A stretch of 64,000 bases of DNA from Pseudomonas cerasi (GCF_900074915.1 NZ_LT222319.1:434001-498000), one strand, 5' to 3'. Numbered from the stretch's first letter, positions 48,619 to 59,000 are shown. A program made the numbers and translations. Notes: a model not told the origin generated them from the letters alone.

Positions 48619-49251
48619 TCACGCCTGAATGCTCAGCCCGTACTCGGCACTCGCATCCTGCAACCACAGCCACCAGTAATCCGAGAAGCTGCGGCGGACC
48701 AGCAGCTCCCAGGTGTCTTCACCGGTCCGGCGGATCACCAGTTGCGACTTGGCGAACACGGTGCCGACTGCCTTGCCCACCGGGAAGTTGTCCGGGTGCA
48801 CGTCGTAGCTGGTGGACTTCATCAGTACCTGGCGCACCTTCGGCCCGCTCAGTTCTAGAATCGATTGCCCGCCGCTGACATTGACGATGGCGATGTGTTG
48901 CCCGCTCAGTTCGTCACGCAACTTCTGTTCTGCCGCGAACTCTTCGCCGCTCGGCACAATCAGCAGCCACTCATCCGGGCCAAGCCATTGCAGCGAGCTT
49001 TCGCCACTGATGACCAGCATCAGTGCGGCGGGCAGCTCCATGCCCAGCGCCTTGTGTACGCCTGCGGCGAAGGCCGGATCGTGGGCATTGCCACGAATCG
49101 TCAGATGGCCCAGCAGCTTTTTCTCGCGCAGGAAAACCCCCGGGCTGGCGCGCCCCTTGCCAATCAGGCTGTCGAGGTTTGCGTGGAACAGCGGCGACTC
49201 GGCTTTGACGTCGGTGGTCGGGCGCTGCTGGTAAACGTTGGCTGTGCTCAT
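48619..49251 (-). CDS. soxG: Sarcosine oxidase gamma subunit
   Basis: A 210-residue subunit of heterotetrameric sarcosine oxidase, with the folate-binding GcvT-like fold of SoxG (LQWLGPDEWLLIVPSGEE, VNVSGGQSILELSGPKV, RRSFSDYWWLWL). It starts 50 bases after the soxA stop. The tetramer oxidises sarcosine to glycine and passes the methyl group to THF as methylene-THF. Confidence 0.93.
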   Translation of the reverse strand: MSTANVYQQRPTTDVKAESPLFHANLDSLIGKGRASPGVFLREKKLLGHLTIRGNAHDPAFAAGVHKALGMELPAALMLVISGESSLQWLGPDEWLLIVPSGEEFAAEQKLRDELSGQHIAIVNVSGGQSILELSGPKVRQVLMKSTSYDVHPDNFPVGKAVGTVFAKSQLVIRRTGEDTWELLVRRSFSDYWWLWLQDASAEYGLSIQA

Positions 49252-49301
49252 GATTCACCTGCTTGAATTCTGTGTGCTGCGGATGATCGGCTCACCGTGG
49301 A

Positions 49302-52300
49302 CTACTCGACGTTCTGCCGCTCGCCCTTCGGATCGAAGAACACCGAAGAAACGATCTCGGCTTCGATCACGCTGCCATCGGCCAGAGGCGCGAAGACCCG
49401 CTCTCCCATGCGCGCCAGACCGCCTTTGACCACGCCCATCGCGAACGAATAGCCCAGCGAGTTGTGCGCGTAACTGGAGGTCACGTGGCCGACCATGCTC
49501 ATCGGGATCGTCTGTTTGGTGTCGAACACCAGTTGCGCACCTTCCGGCAACCATTTGGCAGGGTCCACCGGCTTGAGGCCGACCAGTTGCTTGCGCTGTT
49601 CACGCACGCAGTCTTCGCGATTCATGCCGCGCCAGCCGATCCAGGAGAACGGCTTGGTACGACCGACACACCAACCCATGTTCAGGTCGTCGGGCGTCAT
49701 CGAGCCGTCGGTGTCCTGACCGACGATGATGAAACCTTTCTCTGCGCGCAGTACGTGCATGGTCTCGGTGCCGTAAGGCGTCAGTTTGTACTGCTTGCCT
49801 GCCTCGGCGATCTTTTCCAGAACGCCCATGGCGTAGTCGGCCTGAATGTTGACCTCGTAGGACAGCTCACCGGTAAACGAGATACGGAATACGCGAGCTG
49901 GCACACCGGCGACCAGACCTTCCTTCCAGGTCATGAACGGGAAGGCTTCACGGCCCAGATCGATATCGGTGACTTCGCTGAGCAGCTTGCGGCTGTTGGG
50001 GCCGGACAGCGTCAGAGTCGCCCAGTGATCGGTCACTGAGGTGAAATACACTTTCAGGTCCGGCCATTCGGTCTGCTGATAGATTTCCAGCCATTGCAGG
50101 ACCCGCGCTGCGCCGCCCGTGGTGGTGGTCATCAGGAAGTGGTTGTCGGCGAGACAGGCAGTGACCCCGTCATCGAAGACCATGCCGTCTTCCTTGCACA
50201 TCAGGCCGTAGCGCGCCTTGCCCACGTCCAGCTTGGTCCAGGCGTTGGTGTAGATGCGGTTGAGAAACTCGCGTGCATCCGGGCCTTGAATATCGATCTT
50301 GCCCAGCGTCGAAGCGTCCAGCAGGCCGACGCTGTCGCGCACCGCCTTGCATTCGCGAGCGACGGCTGCAGGCAGGTCTTCGCCGTTCTTCGGGAAGTAC
50401 CACGGCCGTTTCCACTGGCCGACATCCTCGAACTCGGCACCGTTTTTGACATGCCAGGCGTGCAGCGCAGTGAAACGCACGGGTTCGAAGATGTGTTTGC
50501 AATGACGCCCGGCTATCGCGCCGAAGGTCACCGGCGTGTAGTTGGGGCGGAACATGGTGGTGCCCATTTCCGGGATCGACACGTTCAGCGAACGCGCGGC
50601 GATGGCCAGACCGTTGACGTTGCCCAGCTTGCCCTGATCGGTGCCGAAACCCAGCGCGGTGTAGCGCTTGACGTGCTCAACCGACTCGAACCCCTCGCGG
50701 GTTGCCAGTTCGATGGCCGCTGCGGTCACATCATTCTGCAGGTCGACGAATTGCTTGGGTGCCCGAGCGGTGCCTTTCTCATGCGGCACCTGAAACAGCG
50801 CCAGCGTTGGCTCTTCCGCACGGCTGAGGGCTTTGGGCATCACGCCTTCGACCACCTTGAAGCCCGCTTCACTGGCAGCGCGCACGCCGCCTTCGAAACC
50901 ATCGGCCAGACTGTCAGCCAGACTGTAGACGCCGTTGACGCCGCCTACGCAGATACGTTTCTGCGGTGCTTCGCCCGGCACGAAGCCGAGGATGTCCTCG
51001 CGCCAGACCGGCTTGCCGCCCAGGTGCGAGGCCAGGTGCACGATCGGGCTGTAACCGCCGGAGCTGGCGACCACGTCGCATTCAAGCCATTCGCCAGGGC
51101 TGGTCACGCTGTGCGTCTTGACGTCGATGGCGGCAACGCGGGCAGCCGTCACACGCTTGCTGCCACGGGCCTCGATGACCGCGCTGCCGGTCAGGATGCG
51201 AATGCCTTTGGCCCGCGCTTCTTCAACCAGCGGGCCGCGCGGGTTATGCCGTGCATCGGCAATCGCGACCACGTGCAGACTGGCGTCGAGCCAGTCCAGA
51301 GCGACGCGATAGGCGTGATCGTTGTTGGTGGAAAGCACCAGTTTCTTGCCCGGCGCCACGCCATAACGACGAACGTAAGTCGATACGGCGCCGGCCAGCA
51401 TGTTGCCGGGCACATCGTTGTTGCCGTAGACCAGCGGACGCTCGTGAGTACCGGCGGCCAGCACCACACGCTTGGCACGTACCCGGTGCATGCGCTGGCG
51501 AACCATGCCGATCGGCGCGCGATCACCCAGGTGGTCGGTAAGGCGCTCATGAATGGTCAGGAAGTTGTGATCGTGGTAACCATTGACCGTGGCACGCGGC
51601 AGCAGGGTGACGTTGGGCAGGCTTTTCAGCTCGGCGACGACCGTAGACACCCACTCGGCGGCGGGTTTGCCGTCGAGGCTTTCACGGCTGTCGAGCAGGC
51701 TGCCGCCGAACTCTTCCTGTTCATCGGCAATGATCACTCGGGCACCGCTGCGACCTGCTGCCAGCGCGGCAGCCAGACCGGCCGGGCCTGCGCCGACGAT
51801 CAACACGTCGCAGTGCTGGTTCATCGCATCGTAGCTGTCCGGGTCGTTTTCGGTCGGCGAGCGACCGAGGCCTGCAGCCTTGCGGATGTACTTTTCGTAA
51901 GTCATCCAGAACGATTGCGGGTACATGAAGGTTTTGTAGTAGAAACCCGGCGGCATCAGTTTGCCGCCGACCTTGCCCAGAATGCCCATGACATCGGTAT
52001 TCACGCTCGGCCAGCCGTTGGTGCTGGTCGCGACCAGTCCGGCATAGAGCGCCTGTTGCGTGGCACGCACGTTGGGGATCTGCGTCGCTTCGGTCGCGCC
52101 GATCTGCAGCACGGCATTGGGCTCTTCCGAACCCGCTGCGAAGATGCCGCGCGGGCGAGAGTATTTGAAGCTGCGGCCGATGATATCGACGCCGTTGGCC
52201 AGTAGGGCAGAGGCCAGCGAGTCGCCTTCAAAGCCCTGGTAGGTCTGGCCGTTGAAGGTAAAGTTGAGCACCTTGCTGCGGTTGATGCGGCCGCCGTTGG

Positions 52301-52322
52301 GCAGGCGATGGGTCTGGCTCAT
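49302..52322 (-). CDS. soxA: Sarcosine oxidase alpha subunit
   Basis: A 1006-residue subunit. The N-terminal ferredoxin-like domain (residues 1-100, NGGRINRSKVLNFTFNG) is followed by an NAD(P)-binding flavin-fold domain with VGAGPAGLAAALAAGRSGA and by the C-terminal GcvT-type folate domain from about residue 640. It binds NAD and THF. The start at 52322 overlaps the soxD stop by four bases and removes 41 unrelated upstream residues. Confidence 0.95.
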   Translation of the reverse strand: MSQTHRLPNGGRINRSKVLNFTFNGQTYQGFEGDSLASALLANGVDIIGRSFKYSRPRGIFAAGSEEPNAVLQIGATEATQIPNVRATQQALYAGLVATSTNGWPSVNTDVMGILGKVGGKLMPPGFYYKTFMYPQSFWMTYEKYIRKAAGLGRSPTENDPDSYDAMNQHCDVLIVGAGPAGLAAALAAGRSGARVIIADEQEEFGGSLLDSRESLDGKPAAEWVSTVVAELKSLPNVTLLPRATVNGYHDHNFLTIHERLTDHLGDRAPIGMVRQRMHRVRAKRVVLAAGTHERPLVYGNNDVPGNMLAGAVSTYVRRYGVAPGKKLVLSTNNDHAYRVALDWLDASLHVVAIADARHNPRGPLVEEARAKGIRILTGSAVIEARGSKRVTAARVAAIDVKTHSVTSPGEWLECDVVASSGGYSPIVHLASHLGGKPVWREDILGFVPGEAPQKRICVGGVNGVYSLADSLADGFEGGVRAASEAGFKVVEGVMPKALSRAEEPTLALFQVPHEKGTARAPKQFVDLQNDVTAAAIELATREGFESVEHVKRYTALGFGTDQGKLGNVNGLAIAARSLNVSIPEMGTTMFRPNYTPVTFGAIAGRHCKHIFEPVRFTALHAWHVKNGAEFEDVGQWKRPWYFPKNGEDLPAAVARECKAVRDSVGLLDASTLGKIDIQGPDAREFLNRIYTNAWTKLDVGKARYGLMCKEDGMVFDDGVTACLADNHFLMTTTTGGAARVLQWLEIYQQTEWPDLKVYFTSVTDHWATLTLSGPNSRKLLSEVTDIDLGREAFPFMTWKEGLVAGVPARVFRISFTGELSYEVNIQADYAMGVLEKIAEAGKQYKLTPYGTETMHVLRAEKGFIIVGQDTDGSMTPDDLNMGWCVGRTKPFSWIGWRGMNREDCVREQRKQLVGLKPVDPAKWLPEGAQLVFDTKQTIPMSMVGHVTSSYAHNSLGYSFAMGVVKGGLARMGERVFAPLADGSVIEAEIVSSVFFDPKGERQNVE

Positions 52323-52615
52323 ACCTTTTCTCCCTGATCCGTGAACTGCGGCCTGGTACCGATCGGATAGGTCTCGAGAATCTCGTAGGTCACGGTATTG
52401 CGCGTCATGTTGAAATACTGGCGGCAACCGGCGGCGTGTATCCACAGTTCGTGATGCAGGCCGCGCGGGTTATCGCGAAAGAACATGTAATCGCCCCATT
52501 GCTCATCGGTGCAGGCACCGGGGTCCAGCGGGCGCGGGATATGCGCCTGACCGGACGGGTGGAATTCCTCTTCGGAGCGCAGTTCGCCACAGTGAGGACA
52601 GAAGATATGCAGCAT
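52319..52615 (-). CDS. soxD: Sarcosine oxidase delta subunit
   Basis: A 98-residue zinc subunit. Metal ligands are visible at Cys6, Cys9 (FCPHCGE), His60 and Cys64 (WIHAAGCRQYF), matching the known SoxD site. It lies 15 bases after soxB and overlaps soxA, so the three are translated in one operon. Confidence 0.94.
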   Translation of the reverse strand: MLHIFCPHCGELRSEEEFHPSGQAHIPRPLDPGACTDEQWGDYMFFRDNPRGLHHELWIHAAGCRQYFNMTRNTVTYEILETYPIGTRPQFTDQGEKV

Positions 52616-52630
52616 GGTCGGGTTCTCCTG

Positions 52631-53881
52631 TTAGTGGGCTACGGCTGCAGCGCCGTGTTCGTCGATGAGTGCGCCGTTGTGGAAACGGTCGATGGAGAAC
52701 GGCTTGGCCAGCGGGTGCATCTCGCCCTTGGCCAGGCTGGCGGCAAATACGTTGCCCGAGCCCGGCGTAGCCTTGAAGCCGCCTGTGCCCCAGCCGCAGT
52801 TGAAGAACATGTTCGGCACCGGGGTCTTGGAAATGATCGGGCAGGCGTCCGGCGTGGTGTCGACGATGCCGCCCCATTGACGGTTCATGCGCACGCGGGA
52901 CAGTACCGGGAACATCTCGACGATGGCCTGGATGGTGTGTTCGATCACCGGGTACGAGCCGCGCTGGCCGTAGCCGACCCAACTGTCGATGCCGGCACCG
53001 ATCACCAGGTCGCCCTTGTCGGACTGGCTGATGTAGCCGTGTACCGCGTTGGACATGATGACGCTGTCGATAATCGGCTTGATCGGCTCGGAGACCAGTG
53101 CCTGCAACGGATGCGATTCGATGGGCAGACGGAAGCCTGCCAGCTTGGCCATGTGCCCGGAGTTGCCGGCGGTTACCACGCCGACCCGTTTGGCACCGAT
53201 GAAACCCTTGTTGGTTTCCACTCCGATGCACACGCCGTTTTCCTTGCGAAAGCCGATGACTTCGGTCTGCTGAATCAGGTCAACGCCCAGCGCGTCGGCC
53301 GCACGGGCGAAGCCCCAGGCCACCGCATCGTGACGGGCGACGCCACCACGGCGCTGAACCGTTGCGCCAATGATCGGATAGCGGGTGTTTTTCGAGCAGT
53401 CCAGGTACGGGATTTCCTCGGCGACCTGCTGGCCGTTGAGTAATTCGCCGTCCACGCCGTTAAGCCGGTTGGCGCTGACGCGGCGCTCGGAGTCGCGCAT
53501 GTCCTGCAGGGTGTGGCACAGGTTGTAGACGCCGCGCTGGGAGAACATGACGTTGTAGTTCAGGTCCTGGGACAGGCCTTCCCACAATTTCATCGCATGT
53601 TCATACAGGTGGGCAGACTCGTCCCACAGGTAATTGGAGCGCACGATGGTCGTGTTGCGAGCCGTGTTGCCGCCGCCCAGCCAGCCTTTCTCGACCACGG
53701 CCACGTTGGTGATGCCGTGCTCCTTGGCCAGATAGTAGGCCGTCGCCAGACCGTGCCCGCCGCCGCCGACAATGACCACGTCGTAGACCTTTTTCGGGGT
53801 CGGCGTGCGCCACATGCGCTGCCAGTTTTCATGGTGGCTGAGGGAATGCTTGAGAAGGCCGAAGCCTGAGTAATGCTGCAT
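52631..53881 (-). CDS. soxB: Sarcosine oxidase beta subunit
   Basis: A 416-residue flavoprotein of the DAO/GlpO fold. FAD binding starts at [18 protein letters not shown]. The covalent FMN histidine is in [13 protein letters not shown]-like C-terminal residues ([18 protein letters not shown]) complete the substrate pocket where sarcosine is oxidised. It is preceded by glyA with a 17-base gap. Confidence 0.95.
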   Translation of the reverse strand: MQHYSGFGLLKHSLSHHENWQRMWRTPTPKKVYDVVIVGGGGHGLATAYYLAKEHGITNVAVVEKGWLGGGNTARNTTIVRSNYLWDESAHLYEHAMKLWEGLSQDLNYNVMFSQRGVYNLCHTLQDMRDSERRVSANRLNGVDGELLNGQQVAEEIPYLDCSKNTRYPIIGATVQRRGGVARHDAVAWGFARAADALGVDLIQQTEVIGFRKENGVCIGVETNKGFIGAKRVGVVTAGNSGHMAKLAGFRLPIESHPLQALVSEPIKPIIDSVIMSNAVHGYISQSDKGDLVIGAGIDSWVGYGQRGSYPVIEHTIQAIVEMFPVLSRVRMNRQWGGIVDTTPDACPIISKTPVPNMFFNCGWGTGGFKATPGSGNVFAASLAKGEMHPLAKPFSIDRFHNGALIDEHGAAAVAH

Positions 53882-53898
53882 GTGAGGCTACTCCTGAC

Positions 53899-55152
53899 TC
53901 AGCGATAAACCGGAAAATCGGCGCACAGGGCGGCGACCTGGCTGGCAACGTCAGCCTCGACATCGGCATCACCGAGGTTGTCGAGGATGTCGCAGATCCA
54001 GCCTGCCAGCTCGATGCACTGGGTCACCTTGAAGCCGCGTGTGGTCACGGCCGGTGTACCGATGCGCAGGCCGGACGTCACGAATGGCGACTGCGGGTCG
54101 TTGGGCACCGAGTTTTTGTTGACGGTAATGTGCGCACGCCCCAGCGCCGCATCTGCGTCCTTGCCGGTCAGGCCCTGACGGATCAGGCTGACCAGAAACA
54201 GATGGTTGTCGGTGCCGCCGGAGACCACATCGAAGCCCCGATCGATGAACACCTGCGCCATCGCTTGTGCGTTGTCGATGACCTGCTGTTGATAGGCCTT
54301 GAAGGCGGGCTCCATGGCTTCCTTGAAACATACCGCCTTGGCGGCAATGACGTGCATCAGCGGGCCGCCCTGGCCACCGGGGAAGACGGCGGAATTGAAT
54401 TTCTTTTCCAGCTCCTCGTTGGCCCTGGCCAGGATCAGGCCGCCGCGTGGGCCGCGCAGGGTCTTGTGGGTCGTGGTGGTGACCACGTCTGCGTAGGGCA
54501 ACGGATTCGGATAAAGACCGGCGGCAACCAGACCGGCAACGTGCGCCATGTCGACGAACAGGTAGGCACCCACCTTGTCGGCGATTGCGCGGAAGCGCGG
54601 GAAGTCCAGGGTCTTGGAGTAGGCCGAAAAGCCGGCAATGATCATTTTCGGCTGGCATTCGACGGCAATGCGCTCGACTTCGTCGTAATCGATCAGCCCG
54701 GTCGCGGTGTCGATGCCGTACTGCACGGCGTTATAGAGTTTGCCCGAGAAGCTGACCTTGGCGCCGTGGGTCAGGTGACCGCCGTGCGCCAGGCTCATGC
54801 CCAACACGGTATCGCCGGCCTGGAGCAGCGCCAGATAGACCGCTGCGTTGGCCTGACTGCCGGAGTGCGGCTGAACGTTGGCGTAGTCGGCACCAAACAG
54901 TTGTTTGGCGCGTTCGATGGCCAGTTGCTCGACCTTGTCGACGTGCTCGCAACCGCCGTAGTAACGCTTGCCGGGATAGCCCTCTGCGTACTTGTTGGTC
55001 AGGCCGCTGCCCTGCGCCTGCATCACGCGTTTGCTGGTGTAGTTCTCCGAGGCGATCAGCTCGATATGGTCTTCCTGACGCTGCTCCTCGGCGTTCATCG
55101 CCGACAGCAGTGCATCGTCATAACCCTGAATCTGGTCTTGCTTGCTGAACAT
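53899..55152 (-). CDS. glyA: Serine hydroxymethyltransferase
   Basis: A 417-residue PLP enzyme that joins glycine and methylene-THF to serine. The PLP lysine is in [14 protein letters not shown], and the [10 protein letters not shown] and [15 protein letters not shown] segments are conserved. GGGAGA precedes the ATG at 55152; a frame 37 codons longer is not supported. It heads the glyA-soxBDAG operon and uses both products of sarcosine oxidase, so it is likely the GlyA1 copy under GbdR control. Confidence 0.95.
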   Translation of the reverse strand: MFSKQDQIQGYDDALLSAMNAEEQRQEDHIELIASENYTSKRVMQAQGSGLTNKYAEGYPGKRYYGGCEHVDKVEQLAIERAKQLFGADYANVQPHSGSQANAAVYLALLQAGDTVLGMSLAHGGHLTHGAKVSFSGKLYNAVQYGIDTATGLIDYDEVERIAVECQPKMIIAGFSAYSKTLDFPRFRAIADKVGAYLFVDMAHVAGLVAAGLYPNPLPYADVVTTTTHKTLRGPRGGLILARANEELEKKFNSAVFPGGQGGPLMHVIAAKAVCFKEAMEPAFKAYQQQVIDNAQAMAQVFIDRGFDVVSGGTDNHLFLVSLIRQGLTGKDADAALGRAHITVNKNSVPNDPQSPFVTSGLRIGTPAVTTRGFKVTQCIELAGWICDILDNLGDADVEADVASQVAALCADFPVYR

Positions 55153-55340
55153 CGCGGATCTCCCAGCGGCGGCGCGGCGCCTGACTTGTCGTTCGGGCTG
55201 ACAGAGCCCTCTGAGAGCGATGGTAGGGCCGGACCGAAGACGCCAAATGCCTATGGACGCCACACAAAGGTGCGTTTACGACATGGCGGCGGAGGGAGCA
55301 GAAATAGCGGAAGGGAGTTACCCGTGACAACGCTGCAGAC

Positions 55341-55390
55341 GAAAAAAGCCCGCTCCCGGCTGGATGAGTCCAGCGCGGTTGAGCGGGCTT
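55341..55390 (-). terminator. Intrinsic terminator after cbcV
   Basis: GAGCGGGCTT (55381-55390) pairs with AAGCCCGCTC (55346-55355) across a 25-base loop. On the reverse strand the second arm runs straight into TTTTTTC, giving a good U-tract just beyond the cbcV stop. Confidence 0.75.
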
Positions 55391-55407
55391 GTCGGTTTCA
55401 GGCCTTG

Positions 55408-56586
55408 TCAGCCGTGGTTTTTGCCCAGCAATGCGTGATACAGCTCGGTATCACCCAGAATGCCGACCACTTTATTGCCGTCCTGCAGGACCAGCTTGTT
55501 GCCGGTCTGGTAGCGGATCTGCAGCGCGTCGCGCATGCCAATGTTGGAATGCACAAGCGTAGGGCGTCGATCCAGGGTGGCGACGTCCTGACCGGGGGCC
55601 CAGTTCTGCAGATCGAGGGCCGTGGCACCTTGCCGCGCGCCTTTGATCACGTTGCCTTCGGCCAGATCGAGCCATGAGTCGCCGCTCGGGTCCAGGCACA
55701 CCGAACCGTTGACGTGGGTGCACTCGTCGACGGTGCGCATCAGACTGCGACCGCACAGCACGTTCAATGGGTTGGTATGTGCAACGAAGGTGCGCACGTA
55801 TTCGTCTGCCGGATTGAGCACGATCTGCTCTGGCACGCTGTATTGCACGATGCGGCCGTCTTTCATGATGGCGATCCGGCTGCCGAGCTTCAGTGCTTCA
55901 TCCAGATCGTGGCTGACGAACACAATGGTTTTGCTCAGCTTGGTTTGCAGGGCGAGCAGTTCGTCCTGCAACCCCTGGCGGATCAGCGGGTCGAGCGCCG
56001 AGAACGGCTCGTCCATCAGCAGGATGTCGGCATCCATCGCCAAGGCCCGCGCCAGGCCCACTCGCTGCTGCATGCCGCCAGACAGCTCGTCGGGCTTCTT
56101 GTTGCGCCACTGGGTCAGGCCCACCAGCTCGAGTTTTTCATCCACCAGCTTGCGCCGTTCCTTTTCGGGGCGACCCTGCATTTCGAGGCCAAAGCTGATG
56201 TTTTCGCGCACCGTGAGCCAGGGCATCAGGGCGAATTTCTGGAAGACCATGGCAATGCGCTTGGTGCGCATCATTTTCAGTTCGGCCGCGCTGCAGTTGG
56301 CGATGTTGATCTGTGAGCCTTCATGCTCGACGAACAGCGAGCCACGGCTGACGGTATTGAGACCGTTGATACAGCGCAACAGGCTGGATTTGCCGGAGCC
56401 CGACAGGCCCATCAGCACGCAGATTTCGCCCTTCTCGATATCCAGGCTGGCGTTCTCGACGCCGACGATCTGTCCGGTTTTCTTGAGGATCTGGTCACGC
56501 GTGAGGCCTTCGTCGAGCAGCTTGAGGGCTTCACGCGGGTCCTTGGAGAAGATGACGTCTACCTTGTCGAATTTGATGATACTCAT
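55408..56586 (-). CDS. cbcV: Choline/betaine/carnitine ABC transporter ATPase CbcV
   Basis: A 392-residue ATPase of the osmoprotectant (ProV) type. Walker A is GLSGSGKSS, the signature is LSGGMQQRVGLARAL, and Walker B is ILLMDEPFSALDP. The N-terminal extension with LDEGLTRDQILKKTG is shared by Pro/Cho ATPases. Residues after about 280 form a CBS-like tail. The start MSIIKFDKVDV at 56586 overlaps cbcW by four bases. Membrane-associated. Confidence 0.93.
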   Translation of the reverse strand: MSIIKFDKVDVIFSKDPREALKLLDEGLTRDQILKKTGQIVGVENASLDIEKGEICVLMGLSGSGKSSLLRCINGLNTVSRGSLFVEHEGSQINIANCSAAELKMMRTKRIAMVFQKFALMPWLTVRENISFGLEMQGRPEKERRKLVDEKLELVGLTQWRNKKPDELSGGMQQRVGLARALAMDADILLMDEPFSALDPLIRQGLQDELLALQTKLSKTIVFVSHDLDEALKLGSRIAIMKDGRIVQYSVPEQIVLNPADEYVRTFVAHTNPLNVLCGRSLMRTVDECTHVNGSVCLDPSGDSWLDLAEGNVIKGARQGATALDLQNWAPGQDVATLDRRPTLVHSNIGMRDALQIRYQTGNKLVLQDGNKVVGILGDTELYHALLGKNHG

Positions 56587-57428
56587 GCGTCGGACCCTAC
56601 CTTGGCTTCGGGTTGTTTGCAGATGCGGTCGAGCATGATGGCCAGCAATACGATTGCCAGACCGGCTTCGAAACCGAGCGCGATGTCGGCTGTGTTCAGC
56701 GCGTTGACCACTGGCTTGCCCAGGCCGTCGGCGCCGACCAGGGCCGCGATGACCACCATCGACAATGACAGCATGATGCATTGGGTAATCCCGGCTGCAA
56801 TGCTGGGCATCGCGTAGGGCAGTTCAATGCGTGTCAGCAACTGGCGGCGTGACGAGCCGAAGGCCTTGCCGGCATCCAGCAACTCCTGAGGCACATCACG
56901 GATACCCAGGTAAGTCAGGCGAATCGGCGCGGCAATGGCGAAAACCACTGTCGAGATCAGACCGGGTACCACGCCCAGACCGAACAGCGTGAGTGTCGGA
57001 ATCAGATAGACGAAGGTGGGCACGGTCTGCATCAGGTCGAGCAACGGCCGGATGATGGTGTAGAACAGCGGCTTGTGCGCGGCAATGATGCCCAGCGGCA
57101 CGCCGATGACGACACACACCAGTGTGGCGAAGAGCACCTGTGCCAGGGTTTCCATGGTCTCCTGCCAGTAATGCAGGTTGAGGATCAGCAGAAACGAAAG
57201 GATGACGAAAACCGTCAGGCCCCACTTGCGCTGGATGAAGTGCGCGAGGGCGGCGATAAGGCCGATCAGTACGAATGGATTGAACCAGGTCAGCGCGAAA
57301 GTGAACCCGTGGATCATCATTTCCAGTGTCGAGGCTATCGCGTCGAAGTAATCGGCGCCGTTGGCCGTCAACCAATCGACAAATGCGGCGATGTACTCGC
57401 CCAGAGGGATTTTATGGTCAGTCAGCAT
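56583..57428 (-). CDS. cbcW: Choline/betaine/carnitine ABC transporter permease CbcW
   Basis: A 281-residue permease with about six membrane helices and the EAA loop around GKAFGSSRRQLLTRIELPYAMPSIAAGI. It forms the membrane channel for CbcX-delivered quaternary amines. It lies 67 bases after cbcX and overlaps cbcV. Confidence 0.93.
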   Translation of the reverse strand: MLTDHKIPLGEYIAAFVDWLTANGADYFDAIASTLEMMIHGFTFALTWFNPFVLIGLIAALAHFIQRKWGLTVFVILSFLLILNLHYWQETMETLAQVLFATLVCVVIGVPLGIIAAHKPLFYTIIRPLLDLMQTVPTFVYLIPTLTLFGLGVVPGLISTVVFAIAAPIRLTYLGIRDVPQELLDAGKAFGSSRRQLLTRIELPYAMPSIAAGITQCIMLSLSMVVIAALVGADGLGKPVVNALNTADIALGFEAGLAIVLLAIMLDRICKQPEAKVGSDA

Positions 57429-57495
57429 GATTTCGGGTGTCCGCTTGCGGAAGGTGAAGAGGGCAGCAGGCGGGTCAGCCCCGCCTGCTGTCGGC

Positions 57496-58443
57496 TTACT
57501 GGGTCAACTTGGCTTTGGCTGCCTCCAGGCCTGGCTTGCCATCGACGGTGGTCACGCCTGCGAGCCAGGTGTCGAGTACTTGCGGGTTTTTCTTGATCCA
57601 CGCCTTGGCGGCGGCATCAGGCTTCATTTTGTCGTCCAGCACATTGCCCATCAGGCTGCTTTCCATGTCCAGCGTGAAGGACAGATTCTTGAGCAGCTGA
57701 CCTACGTTGCTGCACTCCTGACTGTAGCCTTTGCGGGTGTTGGTGTAGATGGTCGCCTGGCCACAGTTGGGGCCGAAGAAGTCATCGCCGCCAGTCAGAT
57801 ATTTCATCTTGAAGCGAGTGTTCATCGGATGCGGTTCCCAGCCGAGGAACACCACATCGTTCTTGCGTTTCACGGCGCGGTCGACCTGCGAAAGCATTGC
57901 GGCTTCGCTGGATTCAACAACCTTGAAGCCTGCATCTTTCAGGCCGAAGGCGTTCTTGTCGATCATGCTCTGGATCAGGCGATTGCCGTCGTTGCCAGGC
58001 TCGATCCCGTAGATCTTGCCACCCAGTTCCTTCTTGAATTTGGCGATGTCGGCGAAGTCATGCAGGCCTTTGTTATAGAGCGCTTCCGGGACAGCCAGGG
58101 TGTACTTGGCGTTCTCCAGATTGGCACGCACGGTTTCGACGGTCCCTGCTTCGCGATAGGGCTTGATGTCGTTTTCCATGGTCGGCATCCAGTTGCCGAG
58201 GAACACGTCCATGTTCTTCCCGTCAGCCAGCGACTTGTAGGTCACCGGTACGGAAATCATGGTGGTCTTGGTCTTGTAACCCAGTGACTCGAGTACGGCG
58301 CTGGTTACCGCAGTAGTGACGGTAATGTCAGTCCAGCCTACGTCGGAGAAGTTGACCGTATGACAGGCCTCTGGCTCGGCTGCCTGAGCGAGCACCGGCA
58401 TACAGAGCGTGGCGGCCAACAGCAACGATTTGGAACCTTTCAT
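57496..58443 (-). CDS. cbcX: Choline/betaine/carnitine-binding periplasmic protein CbcX
   Basis: A 315-residue substrate-binding protein with a signal peptide (cleavage near AQAAEP). Aromatic residues of the ligand cage are likely in FSDVGWTDIT, LGNWMPTMEN and LGWEPHPMNT. Similarity is to the ChoX/ProX choline-binding type. It is the first gene of the cbc operon, and the ribosome site GGAGTCCACCC precedes the ATG. Confidence 0.92.
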   Translation of the reverse strand: MKGSKSLLLAATLCMPVLAQAAEPEACHTVNFSDVGWTDITVTTAVTSAVLESLGYKTKTTMISVPVTYKSLADGKNMDVFLGNWMPTMENDIKPYREAGTVETVRANLENAKYTLAVPEALYNKGLHDFADIAKFKKELGGKIYGIEPGNDGNRLIQSMIDKNAFGLKDAGFKVVESSEAAMLSQVDRAVKRKNDVVFLGWEPHPMNTRFKMKYLTGGDDFFGPNCGQATIYTNTRKGYSQECSNVGQLLKNLSFTLDMESSLMGNVLDDKMKPDAAAKAWIKKNPQVLDTWLAGVTTVDGKPGLEAAKAKLTQ

Positions 58444-58594
58444 GGGTGGACTCCTGTGAGTTTCTTCTGGTCATCAGCAGGTGAACGCTGACGCGGCTTA
58501 TGGGTTGGCGAGGCTTTTCGCGAAGCTCCATCACTGCGCCGGGCGATCGAGTCGGAACCGATCATGTAACAGGGAAAATCAAACGCCTACAGGG

Positions 58595-58632
58595 GGCGTC
58601 GTATCCAGTGCAGGAGGCGTCGTATCCAGTGC
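58595..58632. promoter_or_regulatory. Direct repeat with 21-base period, candidate activator site
   Basis: GGCGTCGTATCCAGTGC occurs at 58595-58611 and again at 58616-58632, exactly two helical turns apart. Tandem half-sites at that spacing are typical of AraC-family activators. GbdR is encoded next door and is known to activate cbc genes, so it is the likely binder. Confidence 0.55.
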
Positions 58633-58951
58633 GCGCAAGGTCGCTTACAGATTCGTTGCATCGTACGCACGCCCGGTTGCAGTGTCGGAACTGCGAAAAA
58701 ACGGCCAGTACGTTACACAGTCGCTGCGCAGTTCGGCAGCGGTCGGTTGGCAGGTCGGTGCCTGCGCGAACGCGGTCTTTTGGAGGGGGGTAACGCCGAC
58801 AAGTTCATTATCGGGTCAGATCCGGCAGTGGTCATGCCCGGTCGCATGCCATTTTGGGCGGCTGCGCGCTTTTCGATCACGCGCCCTGCAGGCCGCCACT
58901 TTTTAGCGCGAACGCCTGCCCTCGGCAGGGTTTTATCGGGATGTGCCTTGA

Positions 58952-59000
58952 GTAGCACTTGGCGTGCGAAGGCCCCTTGGTCGTTTCCGCCAAGTGCTAC
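58952..59000. other. 13-base inverted repeat upstream of gbdR
   Basis: GTAGCACTTGGCG (58952-58964) and CGCCAAGTGCTAC (58988-59000) are perfect inverses separated by 23 bases. This may be a hairpin in a gbdR leader RNA, or a dimer binding site, about 225 bases before gbdR. No U-run follows. Confidence 0.6.

Noticed and set aside
50094..52205. A 703-codon open frame on the forward strand inside soxA
   Set aside because: It mirrors the codon pattern of soxA on the other strand and has no recognisable domain.
54130..55677. A 515-codon forward frame across glyA and its upstream region
   Set aside because: It is antisense to glyA and the cbcV end, and crosses a terminator and a promoter region.
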